DNA of 64,000 nucleotides from Boswellia sacra (GCA_013180625.2 SNVD02013640.1:17139-81138); one strand, 5' to 3'. Counted from the first letter of the stretch, positions 11,340 through 22,149 are shown. Numbers and translations are program-made. Notes: generated from the letters alone by a model not told the origin.

Positions 11340-11894
11340 CTATGAGTCGGGGATTTGCTTCCCATCCAGTTTTCTTATAAACTGGCAAACAGGGTCGTTT
11401 TTAGTCAGATGCCCTAGACTATAACACTGCACTTCATCACGAAATTGTGTCCATAGATTAAGCAATTCACGCTGAACAAGTCCACAAGAATGTGACTCGA
11501 GAGTTAACAAAACATTATCCAGCGACTCATTACTCGAACCATTCTTAATAAATGAAAGTTTAACTTCTCTATTCCTGGACGCAAAACCTAATGAACGACA
11601 AGTCTGGTTACAATTCCATCTAGCACATTTATAACATACTTGTAACCTTTTCGCTCTTCGCCTCTTGGCGTAGTAGCTTTTTCCTAGACCAGTCATGTAT
11701 TTTGCGAGATTAATGTCCGGCTCACCGGACAATCTCACCTTGGCTTCGATAAGCCATCGAATATCCGCAGGCACATTTAAGAGCATCAATACCCAAAGTC
11801 TAGTCATCCGTACTTTATAGATTTTAAACACAGCATTTTGAGGAAGTGAATGGAAATATTTACGAAGGTTCGATAGAAAGATATCGGCATCCAT
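11340..11894 (-). CDS. Unrecognised accessory ORF of the gypsy element, cysteine-motif protein (184 aa)
   Basis: An uninterrupted 184-codon frame in the same orientation as gag, placed after the pol remnant where envelope-like or other extra ORFs of plant gypsy elements lie. I do not recognise the family. The N-terminal half is rich in hydrophobic and basic residues. A basic run (YYAKRRRAKR, about residues 81-90) leads into a C-X2-C-X4-C-X3-C cluster (CYKCARWNCNQTC, about residues 94-106) that could bind zinc and nucleic acid. The C-terminal half is mixed, with CQFIRKL near its end. No signal peptide or clear membrane segment is seen. A second coding-looking segment on the same strand at about 11921-12050 (ending in YLGEEQTQSHH followed by a GT) may be an upstream exon. 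It could be a captured host gene fragment. Function unknown; expression unproven. Confidence 0.55.
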   Translation of the reverse strand: MDADIFLSNLRKYFHSLPQNAVFKIYKVRMTRLWVLMLLNVPADIRWLIEAKVRLSGEPDINLAKYMTGLGKSYYAKRRRAKRLQVCYKCARWNCNQTCRSLGFASRNREVKLSFIKNGSSNESLDNVLLTLESHSCGLVQRELLNLWTQFRDEVQCYSLGHLTKNDPVCQFIRKLDGKQIPDS

Positions 11895-12298
11895 TGAAGA
11901 GAAGAAAAGGAGAGATATTACCGATGATGTGATTGAGTTTGTTCTTCTCCCAGATATGCACGATTCAATCCTTCGAGCAATGACTTCAGCTCCCGTTTGG
12001 ATGTTTCCTCAAGCTGCTGCACAAATGAATTCGAAGTACGAAATAATCAAATTAAACAAAAGGAAGGAAAAGAAAAGAGCAGAAACGAAACTAAAGACAC
12101 ATAAAATAGATAACAACACAATAGCAAACAAAAGTCAAAAACAAGTAAAAAATATAAAAACAAATAAGACAGATGGCAAAGAGAGATAAACCTGATCAAT
12201 TTGATGGCCTACGAAAGGAATCTCCTCGAGACACAAAAATCGATCATTATTACCTCATTTTATTTTTCTTTTCTTCTTTTTTTTTATTTTTCAAAAAC
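11895..12298. other. Spacer between accessory ORF and pol remnant
   Basis: Mostly low-complexity A-rich sequence on the plus strand (12040-12190). A short minus-strand open segment at about 11921-12050 has a protein-like composition (FVQQLEETSKREL, LLEGLNRAYL) and no ATG of its own. Confidence 0.45.
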
Positions 12299-12345
12299 CT
12301 TGGGTTGCCTCCCAATAAGCGCTTGGTTTAACGTCCTCAGCCCGA
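12299..12345 (-). other. Conserved post-pol motif of plant gypsy elements
   Basis: On the minus strand the sequence GTCGGGCTGAGGACGTTAAA leads into CCAAGCGCTTATTGGGAGGC and AACCCAAG. A closely similar stretch is commonly found just after the integrase frame of Athila/Tat-like plant gypsy elements. Here it follows directly on the truncated pol stub, so it marks the right edge of the internal deletion that removed reverse transcriptase to integrase. Confidence 0.6.
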
Positions 12346-12954
12346 CGTTGGTTCCATCATGGGAGGATCCAATTTCCGTTGTGCTTCTCTAATGGGCTTG
12401 GATCCCTCTTTTAACAAGATCCGGTCAATGCATATGGATGGGCCTTGGATGTCAACAATTGCCCACTCAATAGCTATTTTGTTATCTGTAAGTATTCGGA
12501 CGAGTTTCTCTTCTTGTATTCGTGCAAGGCCCATTTCCATTGTAACTCGCAAAGTATCATTCTCACCCAAGACTCCATGATTCAAATGATCTGGAAGTGA
12601 CTTAAGCTCCAAGGTATTGGCTTTCATCACAAAAGGAAGAAGTTTCTCATTAGATAAAGGCAATTCAATGTACAAAACATCATACCTATTTTTGGTGATA
12701 GCTCTAGTCTCATCCAAGCTTGTCACAGCTTCCTCCACTTCTTTAGACACTTGTATTAGCTTTCTTGGTTCTTTGAAACTTTCTATCCTTATGTGTTCAC
12801 TAATAGCAACATCCACTCCATTCTTGCGAGTTAACTCAAAACATTGTTGTGGCAAATAATCAATAACATCAACTGCAAAAACAGAATGTAAGTCATTAGA
12901 GTACCTCATTGCCTCAAAAATATTGAAACGAATCACCTCGCCATTGAATTCCAT
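12337..12954 (-). pseudogene. Gypsy pol stub: post-protease linker up to the start of reverse transcriptase
   Basis: This frame continues the protease-region homology (FNIFEAMRYSNDLHS, FAVDVIDYLPQQC) and reaches the segment LLKEGSKPIREAQRKLDPPM that normally leads into reverse transcriptase. After MEP the frame ends within a few codons in the post-pol motif. No reverse transcriptase, RNase H or integrase residues follow. It is joined to the upstream gag/protease frame by a frameshift near 13010, where the related copy at 63380 has one base fewer. In an intact element this would be part of one polyprotein. Confidence 0.85.
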
Positions 12955-12988
12955 GGTGAAAGTGCCATAATGAACATCAATCTTGATT

Positions 12989-14395
12989 CTAGCAGTTTTC
13001 GAGAATGGCCTCCTCTAAAAGAATCGGTGTTGGATTAGGAGATGTCTCATCCTCTATTTTAAGGACATAGAAGTCTGCTGAAAAAACCAATTGATTCACC
13101 TGCACAAGCACATCTTCCACAACTCTTTTGCGATATGCATTAAAATGATCAGCAAACTGAATGGTATTACCAGTTTTCGCAAAAGGTCCAAGATTTAAAG
13201 AAGCATAAATAGAATATGGCATGACATTAATAGATGCTCCTAAATCTAACATAGCTCTTTCAAACTTGGTGTTACCAATGGTGCATGGAATGATGAACGT
13301 ACCTGGATCTTTGCATTTTAGAGGAATTTCTCTTTGCAATACAGCTGAAACATTTTCCCCCACACTTACATTCTCATTTCCCTTCAACTTTTTCTTGTTG
13401 GTGCATAACTCCTTGAAAAATTTTGTACAACGAGGTACTTGCTCGATAGCATCCAGAAGTGATATATTTACCTCGATTTTGTGTGAAGTTTCCAGGATTT
13501 CTTGTTCTTGTTCCTCCTTCTTTGATTTTGCAAATCTGCTATGAAATGGTGGAGGAGTAACATAAGAAGGAATTTGAGTTTCAAGATCGACCTTAGAAGA
13601 TGATGTGTTGTTCATGGTGGAAGTGGTGTCATCTCCTTCATCAGTTTTTGATTTCTTTGTCAGGTTTTGGATACTTGCCCCAGTTTCCATTTGCTCTCCA
13701 TTTCGATTTTGCTCTCCACTTCGCAAAGTTATCGCACAAGCATTCTCTCTTGGATTGATCACCGTTTGAGAAGATAATTTTTCTGAGCATTGGCCCTCGA
13801 ATTTGCTCATGCTAGTAGCCAATTGTCCCATTTGATTTGCGAGATTTTTGATACTTGCCCCAGTTTCCTGCTGGAATTGCATTGTGTTAGTGGCAAGTGC
13901 ATTAACAATATCTTCGAGAGACATACCTGAGTTTTGCGAAGCTGGTTGCGGTGCTGGATGTGGCATTGGTGGTGGTTGCATTTGAAATGGTTGCTGCACT
14001 CTAGGTTGATTGAAACTTTGTGGCCGATTTGGTATCACATTTGGAGTGATTGGTTGATGATTCCAGTAACTGAAATTATGTTGATCTTCCCATCCAGCAT
14101 TGTAAGTGCTAGAGAAAGGATCATACCATTGCCTCGTTTGTCCTGGAAATCCACCCATGGCATTGGCTTGTTCCATATATTCTTCTTGTAAAGTTGGATA
14201 CATGTCGATTGGATGCTCCATCGTAGAATATATCCCACATTCATAAGATTTTTGCATATCTCCTACAGCCATGTTTTCCACAAGAGAGGTTAGCTCAGAA
14301 AGTTGTTGTTCAATGTTCGGAGTGCTTACCTCATTTACTCTCCATGGTACTTGTGGCTCAAATCCGCTACTGAATTGATAGAAGTTTACTGCCAT
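12989..14395 (-). pseudogene. Gypsy gag C-terminal/protease frame lacking the capsid domain
   Basis: The start is taken at 14395 (MAVNFYQFSSG), matching the start of the related copy at 62046. The N-terminal part is a glutamine/proline-rich linker region: a YNAGWEDQHNFSYW block, then PPPMPHPAPQPAS at about residues 150-165. Next comes MSLEDIVNALATNTMQFQQE and the NPRENACAITLRSG block that precedes protease in this superfamily. The aspartic protease signature LDLGASINVMPYSIY (about residue 390) is intact. The conserved retrotransposon Gag capsid domain that should precede the linker is missing. The frame breaks by a one-base insertion near 13010 (ILLEEAILEN instead of ILLERPFSK). The product would not be a working polyprotein. 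Confidence 0.85.
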
Positions 14396-14483
14396 GTTGT
14401 CTAAACACAAACAATCAGAAAAGAAAAACAAAGAAAATATGAATCAACAATGAAAACAAAATAACAAATCGATTAGAAAATCA

Positions 14484-14502
14484 ATCCCCGGCAACGGCGC
14501 CA
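14484..14502 (-). other. Primer-binding site for tRNA-Asp
   Basis: On the minus strand TGGCGCCGTTGCCGGGGAT lies 6 bases after the LTR end. It is complementary to the 3' end of plant tRNA-Asp(GTC) as I recall that sequence (...ATCCCCGGCAACGGCGCCA). The same site is found at 61939-61957. Confidence 0.85.
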
Positions 14503-14508
14503 AAAACT

Positions 14509-15925
14509 TGATGCGTTCGAAACTAGCAAGTATACTAGTCGCACAAGTAATAAAGTGATAAGTAAGATATCGTTCCCACGAGGATTGATTCTAATTGAAT
14601 TTGTTATTCGAAAGCAACAATAAACTAAATGAGGGGGGTTTTGTTGATTGATTAACTAGATGAAATATTAATGCAAGTAAAGAATAACAAAACAAAAGTT
14701 AATTTGAGTGAAAACTCAATGAGAGAAACCTGGTTAAGGGATCCTTCTCTGCCACAAGATATGGATTTGCTAATTAATCATAGAATTGTCATCCAATTAC
14801 ACCATTGAAATTATCAACCGTAGATAACAACAAGCTCTGTTATCCCAATCTTTCCTTACTTTGTTGTTAAATAAAACAGGCTCTTTATTTAATCTCTATC
14901 CATTAAACAACCTAGAACAAGCTCTCTAAATTTAATTCAATGGATGCATTACGATAAGAAAGATAGGTTGATCTAAGCAATAAACACACAAGCTCGGATT
15001 ATTTAACTTAGGTTATATTCTCCAATTGCAATCTCTGATCACAATTTTGCTACTAATGATTAGAAATTCAAGACAATTACGGATCAAGATTTCTAGTCTA
15101 GCAATAGACAATATCCAGATTATATTCAGTTGGCCACCCAAATACAATCCAGCAAGCAATCATAAGCATTAAACATGGGAAAATACAAGCAACTTCAATT
15201 AGAGAATTGGATAACAACTTCTTGCACAATCAACTTACAAAAACCATATCAGGGGCTTTGAAATCACCCTCAACCAATTCAGATTCAGTTACACATGTTT
15301 AAGAACGTGGTAAATACAATACAACATGGAGACATTCCAGAAAATGAAAGGGAAGGGAAAAACTTAGCAAATTTGATGTAATTCTCTTTGGATTGTAGTT
15401 CTTCCTCTTTCCAAGCTTCCTTTCTCCTTCAAGAACTCCAAGAGATGAAAGAATTCCAGAGCTTCAGCCTCCACCACATTCTCCCCTCTTCCAGTTATGA
15501 AAATAAAACCCTAAAATGTGTTTAAATACTCTGCTACAGTAACTTGCTACAGTGCCCTGTATTTAATAACATGCTACAGTGATATATGGAATTACAAATA
15601 TACACTTCTCATACCATTTTTATCACAACTTTCGGTACACTACATAAATTCGTGAACCGTAAATTTCTCCAGAAAATAGACTTCGAGAGCTTTTCAATGG
15701 TATATAGCATGTTATCCGGTTAATTGTATATCGATACAATCAACTCTAAGAAATTGGTTGACTAGCAGAGGTGAAAATGAAGGGTTTTACTCCAATTTTT
15801 GTGTAAGTTCCTCCAGAACTCCTACAAACATCAAAAACCACACAAAAACATAAAAATACCAAGGAATATAGCAAAGAAACATGGACGAATTGATATGAAA
15901 ATGATATATAAATAGACACTTATCA
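14509..15925 (-). repeat. 5' LTR of the gypsy element
   Basis: 1417 bp, with ends TGATAAGTG...CGCATCA on the minus strand. It pairs with 6671-8113. The scattered substitutions between the two LTRs suggest the insertion is not very recent, but no count was made. Confidence 0.93.
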
Positions 15926-15930
15926 TCAAA
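15926..15930. repeat. 5-bp target-site duplication, right copy (TCAAA)
   Basis: Identical to 6666-6670 and directly abutting the LTR terminus at 15925. Confidence 0.92.
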
Positions 15931-16131
15931 CGTGCTCAGAAACCCAGGTAGAGAGAAAGCACAAATTTCAGGCATGTGATTGCTAGATCTTAGTCTCAAA
16001 GACTATTCTGCTTCATCAATTGGATCAAATTTGAGTTCGGGATCCAACAGTATTGTGTTAAAATATAACGAGTGACAAACTTTAGAGGTGAAAATATAAG
16101 AAACTAAAAAAAGTGAATTGCAAAGAGAAAG

Positions 16132-17669
16132 GAGAAATTTTAAGAACTAGCCTCTAAATTAAATGCCTTTTAAAAATAGCCTTATAGCCACAAGTTTTCA
16201 TGCTATGGCCTCCAACCTTAAAATATCCAAAATGCCCTTTTATGCACATTTTCAATAATCAACCTTCCGTTCTAGAAAATGAGAAGTCCTAATGGTTACT
16301 CTCATTCAAGCTGTTTTCATACATTCAAGGTTGATCTTGTAGTGTGTTTTTAGAGAGAAAAAACAAAGAGGAGAACAGTGATGATTGATGAAGACAAAAT
16401 GAAGAGGAGAAAAAAAAAACACAATCTGAGTAATTCCCATATAATCAAACTTTCGCTTTATTAATTAATTATGTGTTTGTGTGTTGAGATATTGTGTAAG
16501 GTTGAATATATGAGATTTTTTTATTGAAGTTTTAGAGAGAGAAACGAATTTGAATGTAGGTTTTTACGATATTATGGTTTTTATTTTATGGATTTTGAAA
16601 GTGTTAAGAATAGTTGATGAATGATTATGTTGACATTGAGAGTTAGTTTGTAGCCTCTTTTTTTTTTTTTGGGTTCATTGGTTGATGTTTAAAATGGAGT
16701 TTACAGAGGTTGAAGACGAACATTCAATGAGTAGATGAAGGCCTCTCAAATTGTCGAATTATCGAAATTTATGTAGAATGATCGAATTGTGCATGTTGAA
16801 CAATCATTAAACTGTTGAATTGTACTAGGGATGTTATCTATCGAACCAATATCAAACTATTGTAGGAATCTATGACAATCCATTTGTGCCTCCAAACATG
16901 TGTAGAAATTAGTAAAAAGAACATGAAAAACTAAAAAAAAAAAAAAGCTATGGAAGGGGCTTGAAAACCTCAATTTTGTGAAACGGTTCAACAATTCTAC
17001 AAGACCACTGTTGAAGTGTCAACATATAGTTGGACAATGATTTGACAATTCGACAACATAGTTCGATAGCTCTACTGAAATTTGACTATGTTTCGACAAT
17101 TCTCTAAATGTTCGATGATAGTTTATAGTTTGACTTCTAATTATCTAATTATCGAACTTTTATCGAATTGTCTATTTTTTGGAGATTCAAAGACAAATTC
17201 AACTTTCAATGTAAAAAATGCAAATTTTATACAACAAATTGCTAAACTTATCAAGCTTTCATGTATTCCAACATTTATTCATTTAGTTTTAAATATTTTT
17301 ATTGAAAATTATATTTTAAAATCTTGCTAAAACGTAAGAAGAAGGTTATGGAGATGCATTACCTTCCAAACAGATTTTCAACGTTCTTCCAATGCTTTTA
17401 ATCTAATTCTCTTCCTTTATATGATTTTTAAAATATTATAATTTGTTTTTGTATGTTGAAAACATAAAATTTATGCTTCATTGACCATTGGGAGAGTTAG
17501 TGAATAGTTAGAGAGAGTTAATATTAATGGAAAAGAAGAAGACGAAGAATCAATGAGGGGTAATATGGTCATTTTCTAGGATTGGAGGCCATAACATTAA
17601 AATATTTGGGTAAGGAGGCTATTTTTTGAAAAGGCCCCCAATTTTGGGCTATTTTTTTTACATTTCCCT
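16132..17669. mobile_element. Non-autonomous Mutator-like element (MULE), 1.5 kb
   Basis: The two ends are inverted relative to each other over roughly 100 bp. The left end reads AGCCTCTAAATTAAATGCCT, then AAAATAGCC and CATGCTATGGCCTCCAACC. The reverse complement of the right end reads ATAGCCCAAAATTGGGGGCC, then AAAATAGCCTCC and ATGTTATGGCCTCCAATCC. The 9-mer AAGAGAAAG flanks it at 16123-16131 and 17670-17678, the duplication length typical of Mutator. The interior holds many TCGAATTGTCGAA-like words (16740-17170) and no transposase frame. It would depend on a transposase from elsewhere. Confidence 0.82.
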
Positions 17670-17728
17670 AAGAGAAAGAAATAGAACAAAAACAATATAG
17701 CTTTTGCATTTACTTCTCTACTATGCAT

Positions 17729-18828
17729 GCCAGTTTGAGATTGTTATTGCTTTAGAAAGAAAAGCAACTTCTGATTTGCTATAAAAAAAATTGGCTTTAT
17801 AAAAAAGCGAGAAGGTGTTTGATAAACCAACTTTTAAAGACTGCTTTGCTTTTCAAAGGAATTTCTAATTTTAGGATTGCTATAACTTTTATTATGTGCA
17901 AATGATTAAAATAGACATGTATAATATTCCTTTATAATTTTTAACTATTAAAATTTATAATCAAGTTTTAACTTTTTAGTAAAAATTATATATAAGTTTT
18001 TTAGATAACTATAAATAAAATGTATAACTAATTTTTAATTTATGTAAAATATATAGATGTATAATATTTTCATAAAGTTTAAAACTTATACTTCTTTTAA
18101 TCAATTTGTTAATTGTAAAAATTAATGTTAGATAAAACAAATCAAATAATTAAATATAAGTAAAAGTTATTCATCAAATATTTTTATATTATTATTTACT
18201 GGTAAATAAATATAAATTTTATATAATAATGATATTAGCTAAATTATAATGTCATAATTTCAATAAATTATTGGTTATGGAATTATAATATGAGATATCA
18301 AATTCATATCATTTTAAAAAAATATTTTTTTAATATAATTATTAATGATGTGATATAAGAACCATTTATTACAGATTAATATTTATTTAATATTATTTTA
18401 CTTATTTATTAATTAATCATAATTATATAAATAAAAAGAAAAAAAAGAAATAAGATGAACATGTCAATCCAAAAGATGTGTAAGTAACTACAAGTAATAA
18501 TTATGATTAATGAACAAATAATTAAATTCAATTGAAGTAAATTAATTAAATAAAAAGACAAAAAGAAATGAAACTTATGCATAATTATGTCATCATATAT
18601 CATCTTTTATTTAATATTATTTTATTTATTTGTAAGGTAATTATGATATTTTAATTTTTAGAAATAGAAATAAGTCTCTAAAAATAGGTGGTTACTTTTT
18701 CATTATACCTTATTTTTCCTATTACAGCTTCTTTTGAAGCAGGTGAAGAAGCGATGCCAAACATGGTAGGTTACTACTGCTGTAGAAAAAAGCACTTTTT
18801 TAATAACAATAGCAATCCCAAAATTGGC
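17729..18828. mobile_element. MITE-like element with imperfect terminal inverted repeats
   Basis: The left end GCCAGTTTGAGATTGTTATT resembles the reverse complement of the right end, GCCAATTTTGGGATTGCTAT. Both ends are followed by words such as AAAAGCAACTTCTG and AAGTGCTTTTTTCTAC, a style seen in hAT-type MITEs. The interior is extremely AT-rich with no coding content. No target duplication was found, and a second GGCCC-type end near 18900 makes the right border uncertain. Confidence 0.45.
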
Positions 18829-20546
18829 CCTAAAAGTAGGAAACTGCCTGCTTTTGAAGATTAGTTTCTGCTTCGAAAAATTAAAATGTTAAAATGGCCC
18901 TTAGTAAAATACAAAAATATATAATTGCCCTTGTTCATTAAATTTTAATTTTTTAATTATAATTAAAATAAATAATAGTTTATTTTTATAAAATATTTTT
19001 GAAAAAAATTTCAAATCTGGTTGGAGGAGTCGCAGAAAACAGTGCCTAAACAGTCGTCGAAAACTGTCACTACCACGTGTCCGTGACATCGTCATCATCA
19101 GGTTGATAACTGGAATACGATCTATGCAATGAAAAGTAATTAACAGTAAAATGTTCGACGTTTTATAACAAAATCTGACGAAACTTCTGGCAGTCAAAAT
19201 TTCCACCGTCTTTTACGACGAAACCTCAATTTTTATGCTTGAGTTTTATCCACCGTCGGATAGGTCGGTTGATGACGATCATTTTTAAACCGACGATGTC
19301 ATCGAACACATCCCGAAGACGGTCGCTATCAACCAACTGTTACGGTGATTCGGTGCCCCTCCGGCTACCAATTACATCAAGAGTGGGGAGGTCAATTTAA
19401 AGTACAAAAATTTGTTCCACGCTCCAATAGAATCTCTACAACATAAACATCCAGATATCATATAAAAGGGTGTTTGCCACTCAAAGCCACATGGCACATG
19501 TGTGACAGATTTTGCAGAGTCCATGTGTTAATACGGTGGAACGCCACCTTCGTATGCATAGTTACCATCAATATTGCCGTTTTAAACTTTCTTCGTTACC
19601 TTAGCTACAAGATAAATGGTTATCTTGAATGGTGTTTATCCAACATCTCACAACAAAATCCGTAGTAGTATTGTGATTTATACAATGTCAACTAGACAAA
19701 ACTATTTTGAATTAATCTAATTATCAAAAAAGTATCACCACTTTTTTATAATTAAATCTTCATGAATTTACTCTTAACTTTCGTGACTCAACCTCTCCAT
19801 AAAACATCTTCTACTTAATATTTTTCCCCTTAGTAATTGAAAAGTTACTTTGTTGGATTTGATTTTAATTCTATTATCATTTATTGCAAACAATATATTT
19901 TCTTCCTCACTTTAGCTTTTCTTTTTATCCATATTTATTATAACTATATCCTTAATTGAAAGGGAGATCGGGGATGTGAGGCATTATATCAGGCTACTGG
20001 AATAAATATTACAGCTTATCAACTTGACTTATGATGTAGTTCAATTTAGTGGTTATTTGTTTTCATCACTTAAAACTTAATAGAACTTAACACTTAATAG
20101 GACTTAATTTATATTACTTAAAAACATGTTTGTTTACTCTTTTACATACCTCTTAAAAAAAGTGATAAGGAAATATCTTAACTTTAATATGACTTTTTTA
20201 TCCTTGTAATAGGAAATGTAAAATGTTTGGATTCTATTTATTAGGATCTTTTAAAGGTTAAATAGTTAATAAAATTAAACTAAAATTATCAATAATTATA
20301 TATTTAATATTTTTTAATTATATTTTTAAAATTATTAAATTTATTTTTAATTTCTAATTATTTTTATTTTATTTAAATTTATTCTTTTTAATCATTAACC
20401 AAATTTTCTTTAAATTAGTTATTTTACTTAAAATTATCATTTTTATATATTTTTTCTCCATCATTTTTAAATGATTTTATCTCTAATTAAAATTTCAAAA
20501 AATATTTTTCTCTCTCCTATCAAGCTCTTCCCCTCTTTGCTGTGCT
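18829..20546. other. Gene-free intergenic stretch
   Basis: AT-rich, with a more GC-balanced patch at 19020-19460 rich in CGACG and ACCGTC words but no convincing frame. Sequence at 20020-20180 shows weak inverted similarity to 24560-24700, possibly the outer ends of an older MITE into which the 20556-24195 element inserted; this is uncertain. Confidence 0.5.
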
Positions 20547-20555
20547 ATTTTCTTT
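20547..20555. repeat. 9-bp MULE target-site duplication, left
   Basis: ATTTTCTTT, repeated exactly at 24196-24204 on the other side of the element. Confidence 0.85.
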
Positions 20556-21025
20556 GGGTTATTTTTTTAAATAACCCCTTTTGGGGTCTCTTTTTCAAAT
20601 CTGACCCCCTTTTGATAGTTGATTAATTTTAACCCCTTTTGGACATGAAAAGTCCAATTTATCCTTAAGAGTTAATATGAAAAGATGAATAGAACACTCA
20701 TTCTCCCAAAACAGCTCCAACACGAACTCTCCTACACGAACACCCCAAAATGGCTCTCCCAACTCTCCAACACGCACACCCCAAAACAAAAAACTGAAAA
20801 TTTTCTGATGAAAGCAATGTGAAGCTAGTGAGTGAAGATTGAAATCCAAGAAGTTGATTGTTAATCCAAAAAGCTAGTGAGTGAAGGTATTCATAGTTGA
20901 TTTTGTCTTGAGATTTGTCTTGAGATTTGTTTTCTCCATTTTTTATGTTTGATATCTATTGAAGTGGTCCATGTTGAAGGAAATTAAGGCTTGAAATTGT
21001 GGGCTTGTTATGTAAGAACGTTTTC

Positions 21026-21215
21026 CACGACCCTTTTCTCCAAAGGGTCGTGCAGCACGACCCTTTTCGCCAAAGGGTCGTGCAGCACGATCATTTATCC
21101 AAAGAGTCGTGCAAAACGACCCTTTTCTCTAAACGGTCGTGCTGCACGACCCTTTGGAGTCGTGCTGCACGACCCTTTCTCCAAAGGGTCGTGCAAAACG
21201 ACCATTTTCTCCAAT
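21026..21215. repeat. Tandem array of hairpin repeats (CGACCCTTT...AAAGGGTCG)
   Basis: About six imperfect units, ~30 bp or shorter, of the form ACGACCCTTTTCTCCAAAGG followed by GTCGTGCAGC. Each unit is itself an inverted repeat (ACGACCCTTT pairs with AAAGGGTCGT), so the array is a row of potential stem-loops. The last units decay (ACGACCATTTTCTCCAATTA). Apparent frames through it come from the periodicity. Confidence 0.9.
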
Positions 21216-21344
21216 TAGTCATGGTATATAATGCTTTTGTCAAAATAGTCATGCTACATAATACTTGTCTAACGATCGTGCAATAGAGTGAAATCTGTTT
21301 GAATTAATTGTAATGTTTTGTATTGGTATTGCAGGCTTTAGTAA

Positions 21345-21835
21345 ATGGATAATGTTCGTTTTCCTATCGTGTATGATGGTGAATGGGTGTCGAGTGGCAG
21401 AGAATTTTTTTCAATGGTTGTAGAAGCAAAGGTGTGACTTTGCATATGTCAACAACCTATGAAGAGTTACCATGTAAGCATGTTATTGCAGTGTGTAGAG
21501 TGCGTAACTTATCAGTCTATAATTTTACTCATCACTTTTATAGGTCCGAAGTCTTATTGACTGCATATGCGGAAGCTATCTACCCTGTTGGTTCATCTGA
21601 GGAGTGGGATATCCCAGATGAAGTCGAGGCACGTATAATATTACCCCCCGCGAAATGTCGCAGTCGGGGTAGGCAAAAGAAGAATCGAATTCCATCGTTG
21701 GGTGAAGAAAGGACATCACGTAAATGTGGGCGGTGTGGTGACAGAAGTCATAATCGGAAGACATGCAAGTCGATGAATCCGCTGTCAACCCAAAGAAATC
21801 CGGAGGCTCCATTAAATGATACCGGTGGGGAGTAA
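21345..21835 (+). pseudogene. Truncated MuDR-type transposase (N-terminal start fused to SWIM/CCHC C-terminus)
   Basis: ATG at 21345 opens a frame MDNVRFPIVYDGEWVSSG, typical of the start of plant MuDR-type MULE transposases, which stops after ~31 codons. In another frame from ~21440 the sequence resumes with the C-terminal SWIM zinc finger (EELPCKHVIAVCR) and an ending with a CGRCGDRSHNRKTC knuckle near 21727-21770, stopping at 21835. The DDE catalytic core between them is deleted. A full transposase would cut and paste the element through its terminal repeats; this one cannot. Its orientation runs inward from the left end, as in autonomous MULEs. The zinc-finger frame alone covers ~150 codons and could be translated, but no activity is expected. 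Confidence 0.8.
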
Positions 21836-22149
21836 CCACATGTACCTACTGCTTTGTAAAAGCTTTACTTTAAGCTTTGAATGATATGTGTGTTGCAATC
21901 ATTTGTAGATGTGTGTGTTTTAATTGTTTTGTTGGACATGTTATTGGTTGATGTTGTTGCCTAATGATTTCAATAAATAACATTATTATTACGTTGTTCT
22001 TGTACACCGATTAGCTATGGCATTGTACTGCAATTTCATTTCTCTTACATTGTAATTTTATATAATATGAATAGAAATGGACAAGAGTGACATCTAAAAC
22101 AGGACAAAGCATTGTGTAATAGAGCATTGTGTATATTAAGCAATCTGCA

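Larger units (their letters stand above)
6671..15925 (-). mobile_element. Non-autonomous Ty3/gypsy LTR retrotransposon with captured LOG copy
   Basis: This is a complete 9.3-kb element on the minus strand. It has two LTRs (14509-15925 as 5' LTR, 6671-8113 as 3' LTR), both starting TGATA and ending CGCATCA, a primer-binding site next to the 5' LTR and a purine tract next to the 3' LTR. The flanks carry the same 5-bp duplication TCAAA at 6666-6670 and 15926-15930. Internally, in transcription order, lie a gag/protease-like frame, a pol stub ending where reverse transcriptase should begin, a conserved post-pol motif, an unrecognised ORF, a short tandem repeat, a broken LOG gene copy and ~2 kb of noncoding DNA. 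Reverse transcriptase, RNase H and integrase are absent, so any mobility needed proteins from another element. The layout fits the class of LTR elements that retain gag but lack pol. Confidence 0.93.

Noticed and set aside
5995..16045. An outer LTR (TGTTGG...CCAACA) holding the gypsy insertion
   Set aside because: The candidate ends gave no matching 5-bp duplication and no second LTR was seen.
18901..19206. Minus-strand 101-codon frame
   Set aside because: No recognisable motif, and its composition follows the local AT-rich sequence; not supported as a gene.
21026..21215. Regularly spaced palindromic repeats that could be mistaken for a CRISPR array
   Set aside because: Repeats abut one another without unique spacers, they lie within a plant transposon with 9-bp target duplications, and there are no cas genes.
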